Shown here piece after piece: positions 1 to 7,702 of a DNA stretch of 8,387 bases. The position numbers and the translations under genes are program-made. The notes beneath the pieces were generated by a model. That model was not told the origin of the DNA. It saw only the letters and a program-made list of their open reading frames with translations, and did no database searches. The stretch is from CBIFVZ01 sp966185765 (GTDB lineage Bacteria > Pseudomonadota > Gammaproteobacteria > Enterobacterales > Enterobacteriaceae), in assembly GCA_966185765.1 (NCBI GenBank), contig CBIFVZ010000119.1, positions 1-8,387 on the forward strand, given 5' to 3'. How positions within the stretch are numbered: position 1 is the stretch's first letter; each line of letters begins with the position of its first letter.

Positions 1-39
1 GTTCAGGAACGGATCTTGCAAAGATTGCCCCTTAGCCAT
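1..39 (-). CDS. hfq: RNA chaperone Hfq (5' end only, 13 codons)
   Basis: The window edge cuts this gene after 13 codons, which read MAKGQSLQDPFLN, the same N-terminus as enterobacterial Hfq. Hfq is a hexameric Sm-like cytoplasmic protein that pairs small RNAs with mRNA targets. The ATG is the complement of 37-39. An AAGGA ribosome binding site (complement of 49-53) stands 9 nt before it. The gene follows miaA in the same direction, as in the known amiB-mutL-miaA-hfq series. The identification rests on few residues but also on exact gene order. Confidence 0.93.
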   Translation of the reverse strand, partial: MAKGQSLQDPFLN

Positions 40-146
40 TCTATCTTTTCCTTATAGCTTGTTGTTTGTACTTGCGAACCCATAGGCTCTGAAAAATATG
101 TCAAAATTTGCACACGAGACGCCTTAATTGTACACGTTCATTAATG
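40..146 (-). promoter_or_regulatory. miaA-hfq intergenic leader, candidate hfq promoter
   Basis: This 107-nt gap is the largest inside the minus-strand gene series. A -10-like hexamer TACAAT (complement of 127-132) lies just after the miaA stop. The hexamer 17 nt upstream of it, AGTGCG, is a poor -35, so the promoter call is weak. A perfect TTGACA (complement of 99-104) has no acceptable -10 at 15-18 nt. In E. coli hfq is known to have its own promoters in and after miaA besides read-through, which makes a promoter here plausible. No terminator hairpin is visible, so read-through from miaA is expected. Confidence 0.35.
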
Positions 147-1100
147 TTACGCACTAACAACCTGCACCACGTCGTCCAGAGCTGACTGCGGACTGCCGCT
201 GTCCAGCCAGTGAACCTCTTTCCAGCCGCGTAACCACGTCATCTGACGTTTAGCTAATTGTCTCGTCGCGCAAATACCGCGATAAACCATCTCATCGTAC
301 GTGATTTCTCCCGCCAGATATGACCACATCTGGCGGTATCCCACACAACGGACGGAAGGCATATCCGTATGCAAGTCTTCGCGGGCAAATAGCGCCCGCG
401 CTTCGGCTTCAAAACCTGAAGCCAACATCTGATGAAAACGCTGCTCAATCTTCTGATGGAGCAGTTCACGGCTCGCCGGGGCGATGGCGAACTGATACAC
501 CTGATAAGGCAGAGCGTCTCCCGACGTGCGAGTCAACTCCGTTAAAGTTTTACCCGAAATAAAAAAAACTTCCAGTGCCCGGGAAAGCCTTTGCGGATCG
601 TTGGGATGAATGCGTTGCGCCGACACAGGATCTATCTCCTGCAACTGCCGATGCAATGCGTCCCATCCTTGCTCTGCTGCCTGTTGCTCAATGCGGCTGC
701 GAACCGCCGGGTCTGCTGAAGGCAGCGGCGAAAGCCCCTCCAGCAACGCCCTGAAATAGAGCATTGTCCCGCCGACCAACAGCGGAATGCGCCCTGCCGC
801 TGTGATGTCGGCCATTTCCGCCAGCGCATCACGACGAAAATCCGCCGCAGAATAGCTCTGCGACGGATCCCTGATATCTAACAACCGGTGCGGTGCCTGT
901 GCCAGTTCCTCAGGACCAGGTTTTGCCGTACCAATGTCCATCCCTTTGTAAATAAGGGCCGAATCGACACTTATCAACTCAACGGGCAAAATCTTACGTA
1001 ATTCTATCGCCAGTGCCGTTTTCCCGGAGGCAGTCGGCCCCATGAGAAAAATGGCCTTTGGCAGGCCAGCCTTACTTACTTCATTATCAACGTCAGTCAT
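147..1100 (-). CDS. miaA: tRNA dimethylallyltransferase MiaA
   Basis: MiaA transfers the dimethylallyl group of DMAPP to N6 of A37 in tRNAs that read codons starting with U, the first step toward ms2i6A. The 317-residue protein is close to the roughly 316 residues of E. coli. Visible motifs are the P-loop GPTASGKT (21-28), the SVDSALIYKGMDIGTAKP block (44-61) that contributes catalytic and tRNA-binding residues, and LLVGGTMLYF (107-116). The ATG (complement of 1098-1100) lies inside the end of mutL, with an 8-nt overlap. There is no good ribosome binding site, so translation is probably coupled to mutL. The N-terminus is about four residues longer than in E. coli before LPKAIFLMGP. Stop is TAA, followed by the hfq leader. 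The identification is secure. Confidence 0.98.
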   Translation of the reverse strand: MTDVDNEVSKAGLPKAIFLMGPTASGKTALAIELRKILPVELISVDSALIYKGMDIGTAKPGPEELAQAPHRLLDIRDPSQSYSAADFRRDALAEMADITAAGRIPLLVGGTMLYFRALLEGLSPLPSADPAVRSRIEQQAAEQGWDALHRQLQEIDPVSAQRIHPNDPQRLSRALEVFFISGKTLTELTRTSGDALPYQVYQFAIAPASRELLHQKIEQRFHQMLASGFEAEARALFAREDLHTDMPSVRCVGYRQMWSYLAGEITYDEMVYRGICATRQLAKRQMTWLRGWKEVHWLDSGSPQSALDDVVQVVSA

Positions 1101-3018
1101 GCTTCAGGGCGTTCATCGCCGGTTGGAGATCAATAGGTTGTAATAAACCACTCGGCGGCGACTTCAGCAGCTGCGGACAGAGCCGCTCGACGTCAGCCAG
1201 CAGGGCAATCGCCTGTGCAAGGCTCCATTCGCCGTGTTCGCTGGTCAAATGCCGGGCAAGCCACTGGGCGATGCGTACAGCATCGTTATCAGTCTGTTGC
1301 GCCAGGTAGCCTATCAGTTCGGGAATCAAGTTTTGTAAATTTTGTTGGCGCAAGGGTAAAGGCACCGCGCGGACCGTCACATGCCGCGCATCAATGGCAA
1401 ACTCTACGCCAGTTTGCGCAAGTGCCTCCTGCCAGTGCTCCAGCGTCTTACGCTCTGCACTATTAAGCTTCAGGCGCACTGGAATCAGAAGCGGCTGCGC
1501 GCGCAGTTTCTCATCGCCCGGCACCAGCTGTGCCTGGCGCAGCCAGCGCTGTGCCACTGGCAACGCCAGCAGAGATAGCCGCCCATCACGCTCTAAAAGC
1601 GCCATATCGCCCTTAAGGACCGTCAGAACGCGACCAAAGCTCTGGCTGTGTCCGGCCAGCTCCGCAACGCGTTCTTTTTCAACCCGGGACGCCGGTGCTG
1701 ACGAGGGGGCGTCGGGCGTTTCCAGCAATTTACTGTAGAGCGCGCCCTGGCGCTTTTGATAGCCCGGCGTGGCGTTAGGCCAGCTGGCATCGCTTGCCCT
1801 CGGCGCGCGTGAGCCTGCACTGTAGCCGTCAGAAGACGACTCACGTAATGATGCCGCCTGCGGCTCGCGATACGTCGTTTCTGCCGGTGCCTCAGCACGG
1901 CTGGGCGGCTGCTCAATGGGGCGTGCAAAATGGTTCTGCCCTGCGGCTACACGGTTTTCAGGCTGCCAGCAGGGAATGGGTGCGCCGTTTTCATCTGCCA
2001 ACGGTAGCGGCGGCACCGTCTGCTGTTGCAGCACACTCAGCACCCCCTGGTAAATAAAATCGTGTACCAGTCGCGACTGATGAAAACGCACTTCGTGCTT
2101 TGCCGGATGCACATTGACATCCACCTGATGCGGATCGATATCCAGATAAAGTACATAGGCAGGCTGGCGGTCAGAACCGAGCTTCTCTTCGCAGGCCTGA
2201 CGAATAGCATGGTTAATCAGGCGGTCACGCATCATGCGCCCGTTCACATAGCAGTACTGGGTTTCGGCCAGTGCTGAAGTGGTGCCCGCCGGGTCAGCCA
2301 CCCAGCCGCGCAGTGCCAAGTCGCCATGCTGCCACTCAATGGCAAGCGCCTGTTCAAGAAATGCCGTACCACAAATTGCGCCGAGGCGGCGTTCACGCGC
2401 ACCTCCTTCCGGTACGGCACGGTACTGGCGTACCATTTTACCGTTGTGGTTAAGATTGATGGTGACATCAAAGCGGGCCAGCGCAATACGCCGCACCACT
2501 TCGTCGATATGCCCAAATTCGGTCTTCTCAGTGCGCATAAATTTGCGCCGCGCGGGTGTGTTGTAGAACAAATCCAGCACTTCGAGCGTGGTGCCCTGCG
2601 GATGGGCCGCAGGTTTAACCGTGACCGCCATATCGCGCCCTTCAGCGTAGGCCTGCCAGGCCTCCTGCTGCCCGGCGGTGCGTGAGGTTAACGTTAAACG
2701 AGAGACGGAACTGATACTCGCCAGCGCTTCTCCGCGAAAACCGAGGCTTAAAATGGCCTCAAGGTCGTCCAGAGTGGCAATCTTGCTGGTTGCGTGACGC
2801 GCTAATGCCAGTGCCAGCTCGTCTTTACCAATCCCGCAACCATTGTCACGAATACGGATAAGTTTTGCGCCACCGCGCTCAATGTCGATATCAATACGCG
2901 TTGCACCAGCATCAATGCTGTTTTCTACCAGCTCTTTCACCACCGACGCGGGTCGCTCCACCACCTCGCCTGCGGCGATTTGGTTAGCAAGCTGAGGCGG
3001 TAAGATCTGAATTGGCAT
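1093..3018 (-). CDS. mutL: DNA mismatch repair protein MutL
   Basis: MutL is the ATPase that links MutS mismatch recognition to MutH nicking and UvrD unwinding in methyl-directed mismatch repair. The N-terminal GHKL ATPase is complete: motif I KELVENSIDAGA (28-39, with E29 and N33), DNGCGI (58-63), RHATSK (74-79), GFRGEAL (93-99) and DVNVHPAKHEVRF (300-312, with K307). A variable linker rich in Ala, Pro and Ser covers about 335-450. The C-terminal dimerisation domain runs from about 451 to 641. It lacks the DQHA endonuclease motif, as expected for a species that uses MutH. QPLLIP at 508-513 resembles a sliding-clamp binding motif. Length is 641 against 615 in E. coli, with the extra residues in the linker. 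The start has a strong AAGGAGAG site (complement of 3022-3029), 20 nt after amiB. Confidence 0.98.
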   Translation of the reverse strand: MPIQILPPQLANQIAAGEVVERPASVVKELVENSIDAGATRIDIDIERGGAKLIRIRDNGCGIGKDELALALARHATSKIATLDDLEAILSLGFRGEALASISSVSRLTLTSRTAGQQEAWQAYAEGRDMAVTVKPAAHPQGTTLEVLDLFYNTPARRKFMRTEKTEFGHIDEVVRRIALARFDVTINLNHNGKMVRQYRAVPEGGARERRLGAICGTAFLEQALAIEWQHGDLALRGWVADPAGTTSALAETQYCYVNGRMMRDRLINHAIRQACEEKLGSDRQPAYVLYLDIDPHQVDVNVHPAKHEVRFHQSRLVHDFIYQGVLSVLQQQTVPPLPLADENGAPIPCWQPENRVAAGQNHFARPIEQPPSRAEAPAETTYREPQAASLRESSSDGYSAGSRAPRASDASWPNATPGYQKRQGALYSKLLETPDAPSSAPASRVEKERVAELAGHSQSFGRVLTVLKGDMALLERDGRLSLLALPVAQRWLRQAQLVPGDEKLRAQPLLIPVRLKLNSAERKTLEHWQEALAQTGVEFAIDARHVTVRAVPLPLRQQNLQNLIPELIGYLAQQTDNDAVRIAQWLARHLTSEHGEWSLAQAIALLADVERLCPQLLKSPPSGLLQPIDLQPAMNALKHD

Positions 3019-3038
3019 TATCTCTCCTTGCGCGGTGA

Positions 3039-4373
3039 TTAGTTAGCGCCTACTAACGGACTGGCCGCGCTGGCCGTTTGCGGTGCGCTATCAGATGGCG
3101 GCGCCATCTGTAGTGGATTCGCAATAAAATAGTTACGCAAGCCCAGGTAAATCGACTCGGCAATACGCTGCTGGAAACTGTCGCTAGCTAACATCCGCTC
3201 TTCTGTGCCGTTGCTGATAAACCCGGTTTCCACCAGCAGCGACGGAATATCCGGTGAGCGCAACACGCCAAGACTCGCGTGCTCCGGGCGGCGTTTGTGT
3301 AGCGACCCTACGTTTTGTAACTGATCGAGCACGCTGGTAGCGACATCATAGCCGACACGCTGCGAATGACCGAACTGTAAATCCAGCACTGCCTGACTCA
3401 AATACGGGTCTGCCTGGCTGTTTGCCAGCACGTCGCCCGCGCCACCCAGTAGCTCAGATTGCTTCTCATGTTGCTCCAGCCAACCCGCCATTTCCGTGTT
3501 AGCTCGCCGGTTAGACAGCACCCACACTGAGGCACCGGTAGCATCGCGGTTCGGCGCGGCATCAGCGTGAATAGAGACCAACAGGTTCGCATTCTGACGG
3601 CGCGCCACATCAGAGCGGCCCATCACCGAAATAAAATAGTCGCCATCGCGCGTCAGCACGCCCTTAAACATCGGATCTGCATTAAGCATGGTCTTGAGCT
3701 TACGGGCAATGGCGATCGTGACGTTTTTCTCTTTGGTACCGCCTGCACCGATAGCACCAGGATCCTGGCCACCGTGTCCGGCATCGATAGCCACAATGAC
3801 CTGCTCAGATGAAACGGGAGCGGTACGCGCCTGTGCTGGTCGCACTGCCGTGTTGCTGCTGACTACAGCAGTAGTACGTTCGCTGGCATGACTGAACGGA
3901 TTACGCGCTGGCTCACGCGGCTTTATCGGCTGCGCTGGCGCAGAGGGCGCTCGCTGCGCCACCACCGGGGGAGGTGAAGGCGGCGGTGGAGCGTCAGCAT
4001 TGATGGTAAAAACCACCAGATAGCCGTCACCACTACGCTGCTTGACCGCGCGGGTTTTCCCCTTTTGCGTAAGATCCACTAACAGTCGCAACGACTGCGG
4101 ATCACCGGTTTGCCCGGAGCGAATGCTTTTCACCAGATTTTCGCCGCTGAACTGCAAGGGCAGCCCCTGAATCACACCGCTCTGACGAATATCCAGCGCA
4201 ACCGTACGCGCATTCTGCTCAGAGAAGGTATATTCGGGATCGCCGGTAAAGCTAAAAGTGATACGCGCCTGCGTATCACCGTTAGAGACACGGATATCAG
4301 ACAAATTTGCCGCATACAGCGGTGCGCAAAGCACCAGCAGCGCGGCGATTAACCCACTTTTAGCGCAATACAT
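3039..4373 (-). CDS. amiB: N-acetylmuramoyl-L-alanine amidase AmiB
   Basis: AmiB is a periplasmic zinc amidase that cuts the stem peptide from N-acetylmuramic acid to split septal peptidoglycan during cell separation. In E. coli it is activated by EnvC at the division site. The 444 residues begin with a signal peptide (about 1-22, hydrophobic core LIAALLVLCAPLYA). An AMIN domain follows (about 23-125), which targets the septum. Next come a proline-rich linker starting with PPPPSPPP (129-136) and an Amidase_3 domain (about 192-415). Zinc ligands are H200 (IDAGHGGQDPGAIG), E215 (EKN) and H269 (SIHADAA). The catalytic glutamate is E382 (VETGFISN). The segment at about 290-335 should contain the autoinhibitory helix known for this family. 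An AGGAAG site (complement of 4381-4386) precedes the ATG, 14 nt after tsaE. Confidence 0.97.
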   Translation of the reverse strand: MYCAKSGLIAALLVLCAPLYAANLSDIRVSNGDTQARITFSFTGDPEYTFSEQNARTVALDIRQSGVIQGLPLQFSGENLVKSIRSGQTGDPQSLRLLVDLTQKGKTRAVKQRSGDGYLVVFTINADAPPPPSPPPVVAQRAPSAPAQPIKPREPARNPFSHASERTTAVVSSNTAVRPAQARTAPVSSEQVIVAIDAGHGGQDPGAIGAGGTKEKNVTIAIARKLKTMLNADPMFKGVLTRDGDYFISVMGRSDVARRQNANLLVSIHADAAPNRDATGASVWVLSNRRANTEMAGWLEQHEKQSELLGGAGDVLANSQADPYLSQAVLDLQFGHSQRVGYDVATSVLDQLQNVGSLHKRRPEHASLGVLRSPDIPSLLVETGFISNGTEERMLASDSFQQRIAESIYLGLRNYFIANPLQMAPPSDSAPQTASAASPLVGAN

Positions 4374-4387
4374 TTTCCGTCTTCCTG

Positions 4388-4849
4388 TTATCCGGCCAGA
4401 CGCGACAGCAGTGACTCCCCTGCCTGGGAAACGGCTTTTAGCAACGCTTCACGGCCCTGCGCCTGGTAATTTAAATGGATTTCAACATCCGGGTCAGGTA
4501 ATACCCCTGCGCCCTGCTGCGGCCACTCGACCAGGCAGATAGCGTCATGGGCAAAGTAATCGCGGATCCCCATAAATTCGAGCTCTTCCGGATCCGCAAG
4601 GCGATAAAGATCGAAATGATAAACCGTCATATTATCCAGCGCATAAGGCTCCACCAGCGTATAGGTCGGGCTTTTTACATTGCCTTTATGCCCTAACGCC
4701 TGCAAAAAGCCACGGCTAAAGGTGGTTTTTCCCGCGCCAAGATCGCCATATAGCCAGAAAACGGTCGCGCCCTGGCAGGCTTGTGCCAGACGCTCACCCA
4801 ATGCGAGGGTTGCAGATTCATCGGGAAGAGAAATTACGCGGTTCATCAT
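4388..4849 (-). CDS. tsaE: tRNA t6A37 synthesis ATPase TsaE
   Basis: TsaE is the ATPase subunit of the TsaB-TsaD-TsaE complex, which places threonylcarbamoyl on A37 of tRNAs that read ANN codons. The protein is cytoplasmic. Its 153 residues equal the E. coli length. Motifs are the Walker A loop GDLGAGKT (35-42), SPTYTLVE (60-67), HFDLYR (78-83, with D80) and VEWP (107-110, with E108). The start is a double ATG; the first (complement of 4847-4849) is used here because the MMNRVI start matches E. coli. It begins 6 nt after the nnr stop and has no clear ribosome binding site, so translation is probably coupled to nnr. The older name is yjeE. Confidence 0.97.
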   Translation of the reverse strand: MMNRVISLPDESATLALGERLAQACQGATVFWLYGDLGAGKTTFSRGFLQALGHKGNVKSPTYTLVEPYALDNMTVYHFDLYRLADPEELEFMGIRDYFAHDAICLVEWPQQGAGVLPDPDVEIHLNYQAQGREALLKAVSQAGESLLSRLAG

Positions 4850-4855
4850 GTTCAG

Positions 4856-6367
4856 TCAGTTCACATCCGGGTTAACAAAAGCGTATAGCTCATTTATGAC
4901 ATCACTTGCCAGCATGCCGCGAGTCCCATAGCGCCACGCCAGTTTGTCGGCCGCTGCGCCGTGCGCCACACAGCCTGCACAGGCGGCCTCATACATTTCA
5001 AGCCGTTGCGCCAGCAGGGCCGCGATGATACCGGAGAGCACGTCGCCCATGCCACCACTGGCCATACCGGCATTGCCGACATCCGCAATTCCCATGCGAC
5101 CATCATCGCAGGCAATAAGGCTGCCGGCACCTTTGAGCACCACACAGCCACCGTAGCGCTTGACCAGACGCCTTGCTGCCAACATGCGATCGTTTTCAAC
5201 CTCTGCGATGCTGCAATTGAGCAACCGTGCGGCCTCGCCGGGATGCGGCGTAATAATTCGATTCTGACGTTTATCGGGATTGATTGCCAGCAGGTTGAGC
5301 GCGTCAGCGTCCCACAACATCGGTTTACGGAAATTCTCTACCTTCTGTAGCGCCTTTTTGCCCCAGCTTTGTTGCCCAAGACCAGGACCTATCGCCACTA
5401 CATCCGCCCATTGCAGGCTCTCATCCAGCGTATCTGGCGTCAGCTCATGCACCATCAACTCCGCACGTGCCGTCAGCAGAGGTGCAATGTTCTCTACGCG
5501 GGTCAACACGCGCACTAGCCCTGCCCCTGCCCGCAGTGCGGCTTCACCGGCCATTCGAATGGCGCCCGCCGTCCCGCTATCGCCACCGATAATCACCAGA
5601 CGTCCGTGGTCGCCCTTATGCGCCGTCGGTCTGCGCGGTACTAACCAGCCCCGAAGCGCACACGTGTCATATCGGGCGATTGGCGCGCACTGAGCCTGTA
5701 ACCACGGCTCCAGCCCCAGCGCACTATGATGCAGTTGCCCGACCATATCCCGTGCTTTGCCGGTGAGCAGGCCTGGCTTTAGCGCAATAAACGTCACGGT
5801 ATGACGCGCATGTATTACCGCCCCGGGTGTGGCTCCCGTTTGTGCCAGCAGGCCCGATGGCACATCGAGCGCAATAACCGGCGCAGGATGGGCATTGGCA
5901 TGTTCAATCAACTGTGCCACTGCATCGCGCGGTGCGCTCCTGAGACCAGTGCCAAGCAGGCCATCAATAATCAGGTCTATGCCTTGCGGCCAGGGAATAG
6001 TGGGAGAATGGACAGTACCGCTGGCCTCAAGCCAGGCCGTTCGTGCAAGGTCGGCTTCCGGCGGCAGCGGCTTGTCACTTTCCTGCGCCAGCAGCGTGAC
6101 CTGGATGCCTTCTGCCAGCGCCCGGCGCGCCACGACGTAACCGTCGCCGCCGTTATTGCCGTGACCGCATAAAACCAGCCAGTGTTTACTCTGTGGGTAA
6201 GCGCGTCGCGCGACCTGAAAGGCGGCCTCACCCGCACGCTGCATCAGCTCGTACAGCGTCAGACCCAGCGCATCCGCAGCCTCTTTTTCTGCCTCACGCA
6301 GCCAGTCCGCAGGCCAGACCTGATGTGGTATACTTGCGGCGTTATTTTCCAGGTTATGGTCCGTCAT
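4856..6367 (-). CDS. nnr: Bifunctional NAD(P)HX epimerase / ADP-dependent NAD(P)HX dehydratase Nnr
   Basis: Nnr repairs hydrated NADH and NADPH. The N-terminal YjeF_N half interconverts the R and S epimers, and the C-terminal half dehydrates S-NAD(P)HX using ADP. From the chosen start it has 503 residues, against about 515 in E. coli; the C-terminal tail is shorter. Epimerase motifs are GHGNNGGDGYV (68-78), DGLLGTG (135-141) and ALDVPSG (166-172). Dehydratase motifs are KGDHGRLVIIGG (251-262), GPGLG (327-331), WDADALN (352-358), TPHPGEAARLL (373-383), LKGAG (411-415) and GNAGMASGGMGDVLSGI (431-447). I chose the ATG at the complement of 6365-6367 because MTDHN matches the E. coli N-terminus. 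An in-frame TTG at 6421 would add 18 unrelated residues. The start overlaps the queG start on the other strand. Confidence 0.96.
   Translation of the reverse strand: MTDHNLENNAASIPHQVWPADWLREAEKEAADALGLTLYELMQRAGEAAFQVARRAYPQSKHWLVLCGHGNNGGDGYVVARRALAEGIQVTLLAQESDKPLPPEADLARTAWLEASGTVHSPTIPWPQGIDLIIDGLLGTGLRSAPRDAVAQLIEHANAHPAPVIALDVPSGLLAQTGATPGAVIHARHTVTFIALKPGLLTGKARDMVGQLHHSALGLEPWLQAQCAPIARYDTCALRGWLVPRRPTAHKGDHGRLVIIGGDSGTAGAIRMAGEAALRAGAGLVRVLTRVENIAPLLTARAELMVHELTPDTLDESLQWADVVAIGPGLGQQSWGKKALQKVENFRKPMLWDADALNLLAINPDKRQNRIITPHPGEAARLLNCSIAEVENDRMLAARRLVKRYGGCVVLKGAGSLIACDDGRMGIADVGNAGMASGGMGDVLSGIIAALLAQRLEMYEAACAGCVAHGAAADKLAWRYGTRGMLASDVINELYAFVNPDVN
6326..6334 (+). promoter_or_regulatory. 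Extended -10 promoter for queG
   Basis: The sequence TGGTATACT fits an extended -10 element: TG, one base, then TATACT at 6329-6334, one base off TATAAT. The -35 position 17 nt upstream reads TCCGCA and is weak, which is usual for extended -10 promoters. Transcription would start near 6341, giving a leader of about 25 nt before the queG ATG at 6366. The promoter lies inside the first codons of nnr, read on the opposite strand. The ribosome binding site is modest (AGG at 6351-6353). Confidence 0.6.
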
Positions 6368-7505
6368 GTCACAGCCCCTCAATCTCAACCAGTTAGCGCA
6401 CAATATTAAGCAATGGGGCAAGGAGCTCGGCTTTCAGCATGTAGGTATTACGGATACCGATCTGTGCGCCAGCGAGCCCCTGCTCCAGGTCTGGTTGGAC
6501 AAACAATACCACGGCGAGATGGAATGGATGGCACGCCACGGTATGATGCGCGCCAGACCTCATGAGTTACAGCCCGGCACGCTGCGCGTCATCAGCGTTC
6601 GCATGAATTACCTGCCTGCCAACGCCGCCTTTGCCAGCACGCTGAAAAACCCGAATCTGGGCTATGTCAGCCGCTACGCGCTGGGGCGCGATTATCATAA
6701 GTTATTGCGAAACAGGCTGAAAAAGCTGGGTGACGCTATCCAGCAGCACTGTGCTTCGTTGAATTTTAGACCTTTTGTCGATTCCGCGCCCCTTCTTGAG
6801 CGCCCATTAGCTGAAAAGGCCGGCCTTGGCTGGACAGGTAAGCACTCACTCATCCTCAGCCGCGACGCAGGTTCGTTCTTTTTTCTGGGCGAACTGTTGA
6901 TTGATTTACCACTCCCCGTTGATGGCCCGATAGAAGAAAACTGCGGGCGCTGCGTGGCCTGCATCACCACCTGCCCGACGGGGGCTATCGTCGAGCCTTA
7001 CGTGGTGGATGCACGACGCTGCATTTCTTATCTGACGATTGAGCTTGAAGGCGCGATTCCCGAAGAATTTCGCCCGCTGATGGGTAACCGTATCTACGGC
7101 TGTGATGACTGCCAGCTTATCTGCCCGTGGAATCGCTTCTCGCAGCTGACCGCCGAGGACGATTTTAGCCCGCGCCAGGCCCTGCATGCCCCACAATTGA
7201 TTGAGCTTTTTAGCTGGAGTGAAGAAAAATTTCTCAAAGTGACAGAAGGCTCGCCGATTCGTCGCATCGGCCATCTGCGCTGGCTGCGTAATATTGCTGT
7301 CGCTCTGGGTAACGCTCCCTGGGATGAGGCCAATCTTGCCGCGCTTGAGAGCAGAAAAAGTGAGCACCCGCTTCTGGACGAACACATCGACTGGGCGATT
7401 GCGCAACAGATCTCACGCCGAAACGCGCAAGGGATCGAGGTCCAAACGCCTAAGCAATTACGTCTGGTGAGGGCGATTGAAAAAGGGTTACCACGTGATG
7501 CCTGA
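6366..7505 (+). CDS. queG: Epoxyqueuosine reductase QueG
   Basis: QueG carries out the last step of queuosine synthesis, the cobalamin-dependent reduction of epoxyqueuosine to queuosine at the wobble base G34 of tRNAs with GUN anticodons. It is cytoplasmic. The 379 residues match E. coli in length. The ferredoxin-like part has two [4Fe-4S] cysteine sets. The first is C193, C196 and C199 with C253. The second is C246 and C249 with C203 and C219. The residues lie in CxxCxxCxxxCP (193-204) and CxxCxxxCP (246-254). D139 in FVDSAP is the likely proton donor, and RPLAEKAGLGWTGKHS (146-161) lies in the cobalamin and substrate region. The C-terminal part has HEAT-like helices. It is divergent from nnr, and its TGA is followed two bases later by a DnaA-box match. 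The older name is yjeS. Confidence 0.97.
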   Translation: MSQPLNLNQLAHNIKQWGKELGFQHVGITDTDLCASEPLLQVWLDKQYHGEMEWMARHGMMRARPHELQPGTLRVISVRMNYLPANAAFASTLKNPNLGYVSRYALGRDYHKLLRNRLKKLGDAIQQHCASLNFRPFVDSAPLLERPLAEKAGLGWTGKHSLILSRDAGSFFFLGELLIDLPLPVDGPIEENCGRCVACITTCPTGAIVEPYVVDARRCISYLTIELEGAIPEEFRPLMGNRIYGCDDCQLICPWNRFSQLTAEDDFSPRQALHAPQLIELFSWSEEKFLKVTEGSPIRRIGHLRWLRNIAVALGNAPWDEANLAALESRKSEHPLLDEHIDWAIAQQISRRNAQGIEVQTPKQLRLVRAIEKGLPRDA

Positions 7506-7506
7506 T

Positions 7507-7515
7507 ATATCCACA
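7507..7515 (+). promoter_or_regulatory. DnaA box, one mismatch (ATATCCACA)
   Basis: It differs from TTATCCACA only at the first base. It begins one base after the queG stop codon and faces the perfect box at 7519-7527 across 3 nt, so the two form an imperfect dyad. Confidence 0.6.
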
Positions 7516-7518
7516 ACG

Positions 7519-7527
7519 TGTGTATAA
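7519..7527 (-). promoter_or_regulatory. DnaA box, perfect consensus (TTATACACA)
   Basis: Read on the minus strand it is TTATACACA, a full match to TTWTNCACA and the same nonamer as box R2 of E. coli oriC as I recall it. It lies on the queG side of the IHF-like site. Confidence 0.75.
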
Positions 7528-7579
7528 AAATAAAAAACCGTTGTCATTCAATGTACAAAAATTCGTCAAGCGATCGTCA

Positions 7580-7592
7580 TAACATTTTGAAA
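7580..7592 (-). promoter_or_regulatory. IHF-binding site candidate in datA
   Basis: The minus strand reads TTTCAAAATGTTA, which matches WATCAANNNNTTR at 8 of 9 fixed positions; the only miss is the second base. On the side 5' of WATCAA, positions 7593-7620 are almost entirely A and T, the flank IHF prefers. The site lies between the inner DnaA boxes, as it does in E. coli datA, where IHF bending is needed for DnaA-ATP hydrolysis. Confidence 0.6.
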
Positions 7593-7659
7593 TGATTTTA
7601 TTTCTATAAAAAACATAAAGATAGGGAAATCGCGTAAAAATTTCCGCTACAAAATAGCG

Positions 7660-7668
7660 TGTTACACA
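7660..7668 (+). promoter_or_regulatory. DnaA box, one mismatch (TGTTACACA)
   Basis: It matches TTWTNCACA except at the second base. It faces the perfect box at 7680-7688 across 11 nt, repeating the plus/minus arrangement of the first pair. Confidence 0.5.
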
Positions 7669-7679
7669 AAACGCCATCC

Positions 7680-7688
7680 TGTGGATAA
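7680..7688 (-). promoter_or_regulatory. DnaA box, perfect strong nonamer (TTATCCACA)
   Basis: The minus strand reads TTATCCACA, the highest-affinity form, as in oriC boxes R1 and R4. From the first box (7507) to the end of this one is 182 bp with the IHF-like site inside, close to the size I recall for the minimal active part of E. coli datA. Confidence 0.8.
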
Positions 7689-7702
7689 CTCTGTTTACAA
7701 CG

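Noticed and set aside
99..104. Perfect TTGACA (minus strand) before hfq
   Set aside because: At 15-18 nt downstream the hexamers are not -10-like (for example GGGTTC at 17), so it is not called as a promoter.
6368..6421. 18-residue N-terminal extension of Nnr from an in-frame TTG
   Set aside because: MTDHN at the ATG (complement of 6365-6367) matches the E. coli start; the extension is antisense to queG and unlike known Nnr.
7625..7659. Two short hairpins: GGAAAT/ATTTCC (7625-7645) and CGCTA/TAGCG (7645-7659)
   Set aside because: Arms of 5-6 bp in AT-rich DNA are expected by chance and neither is followed by a T run; they may still matter for local DNA melting in datA.
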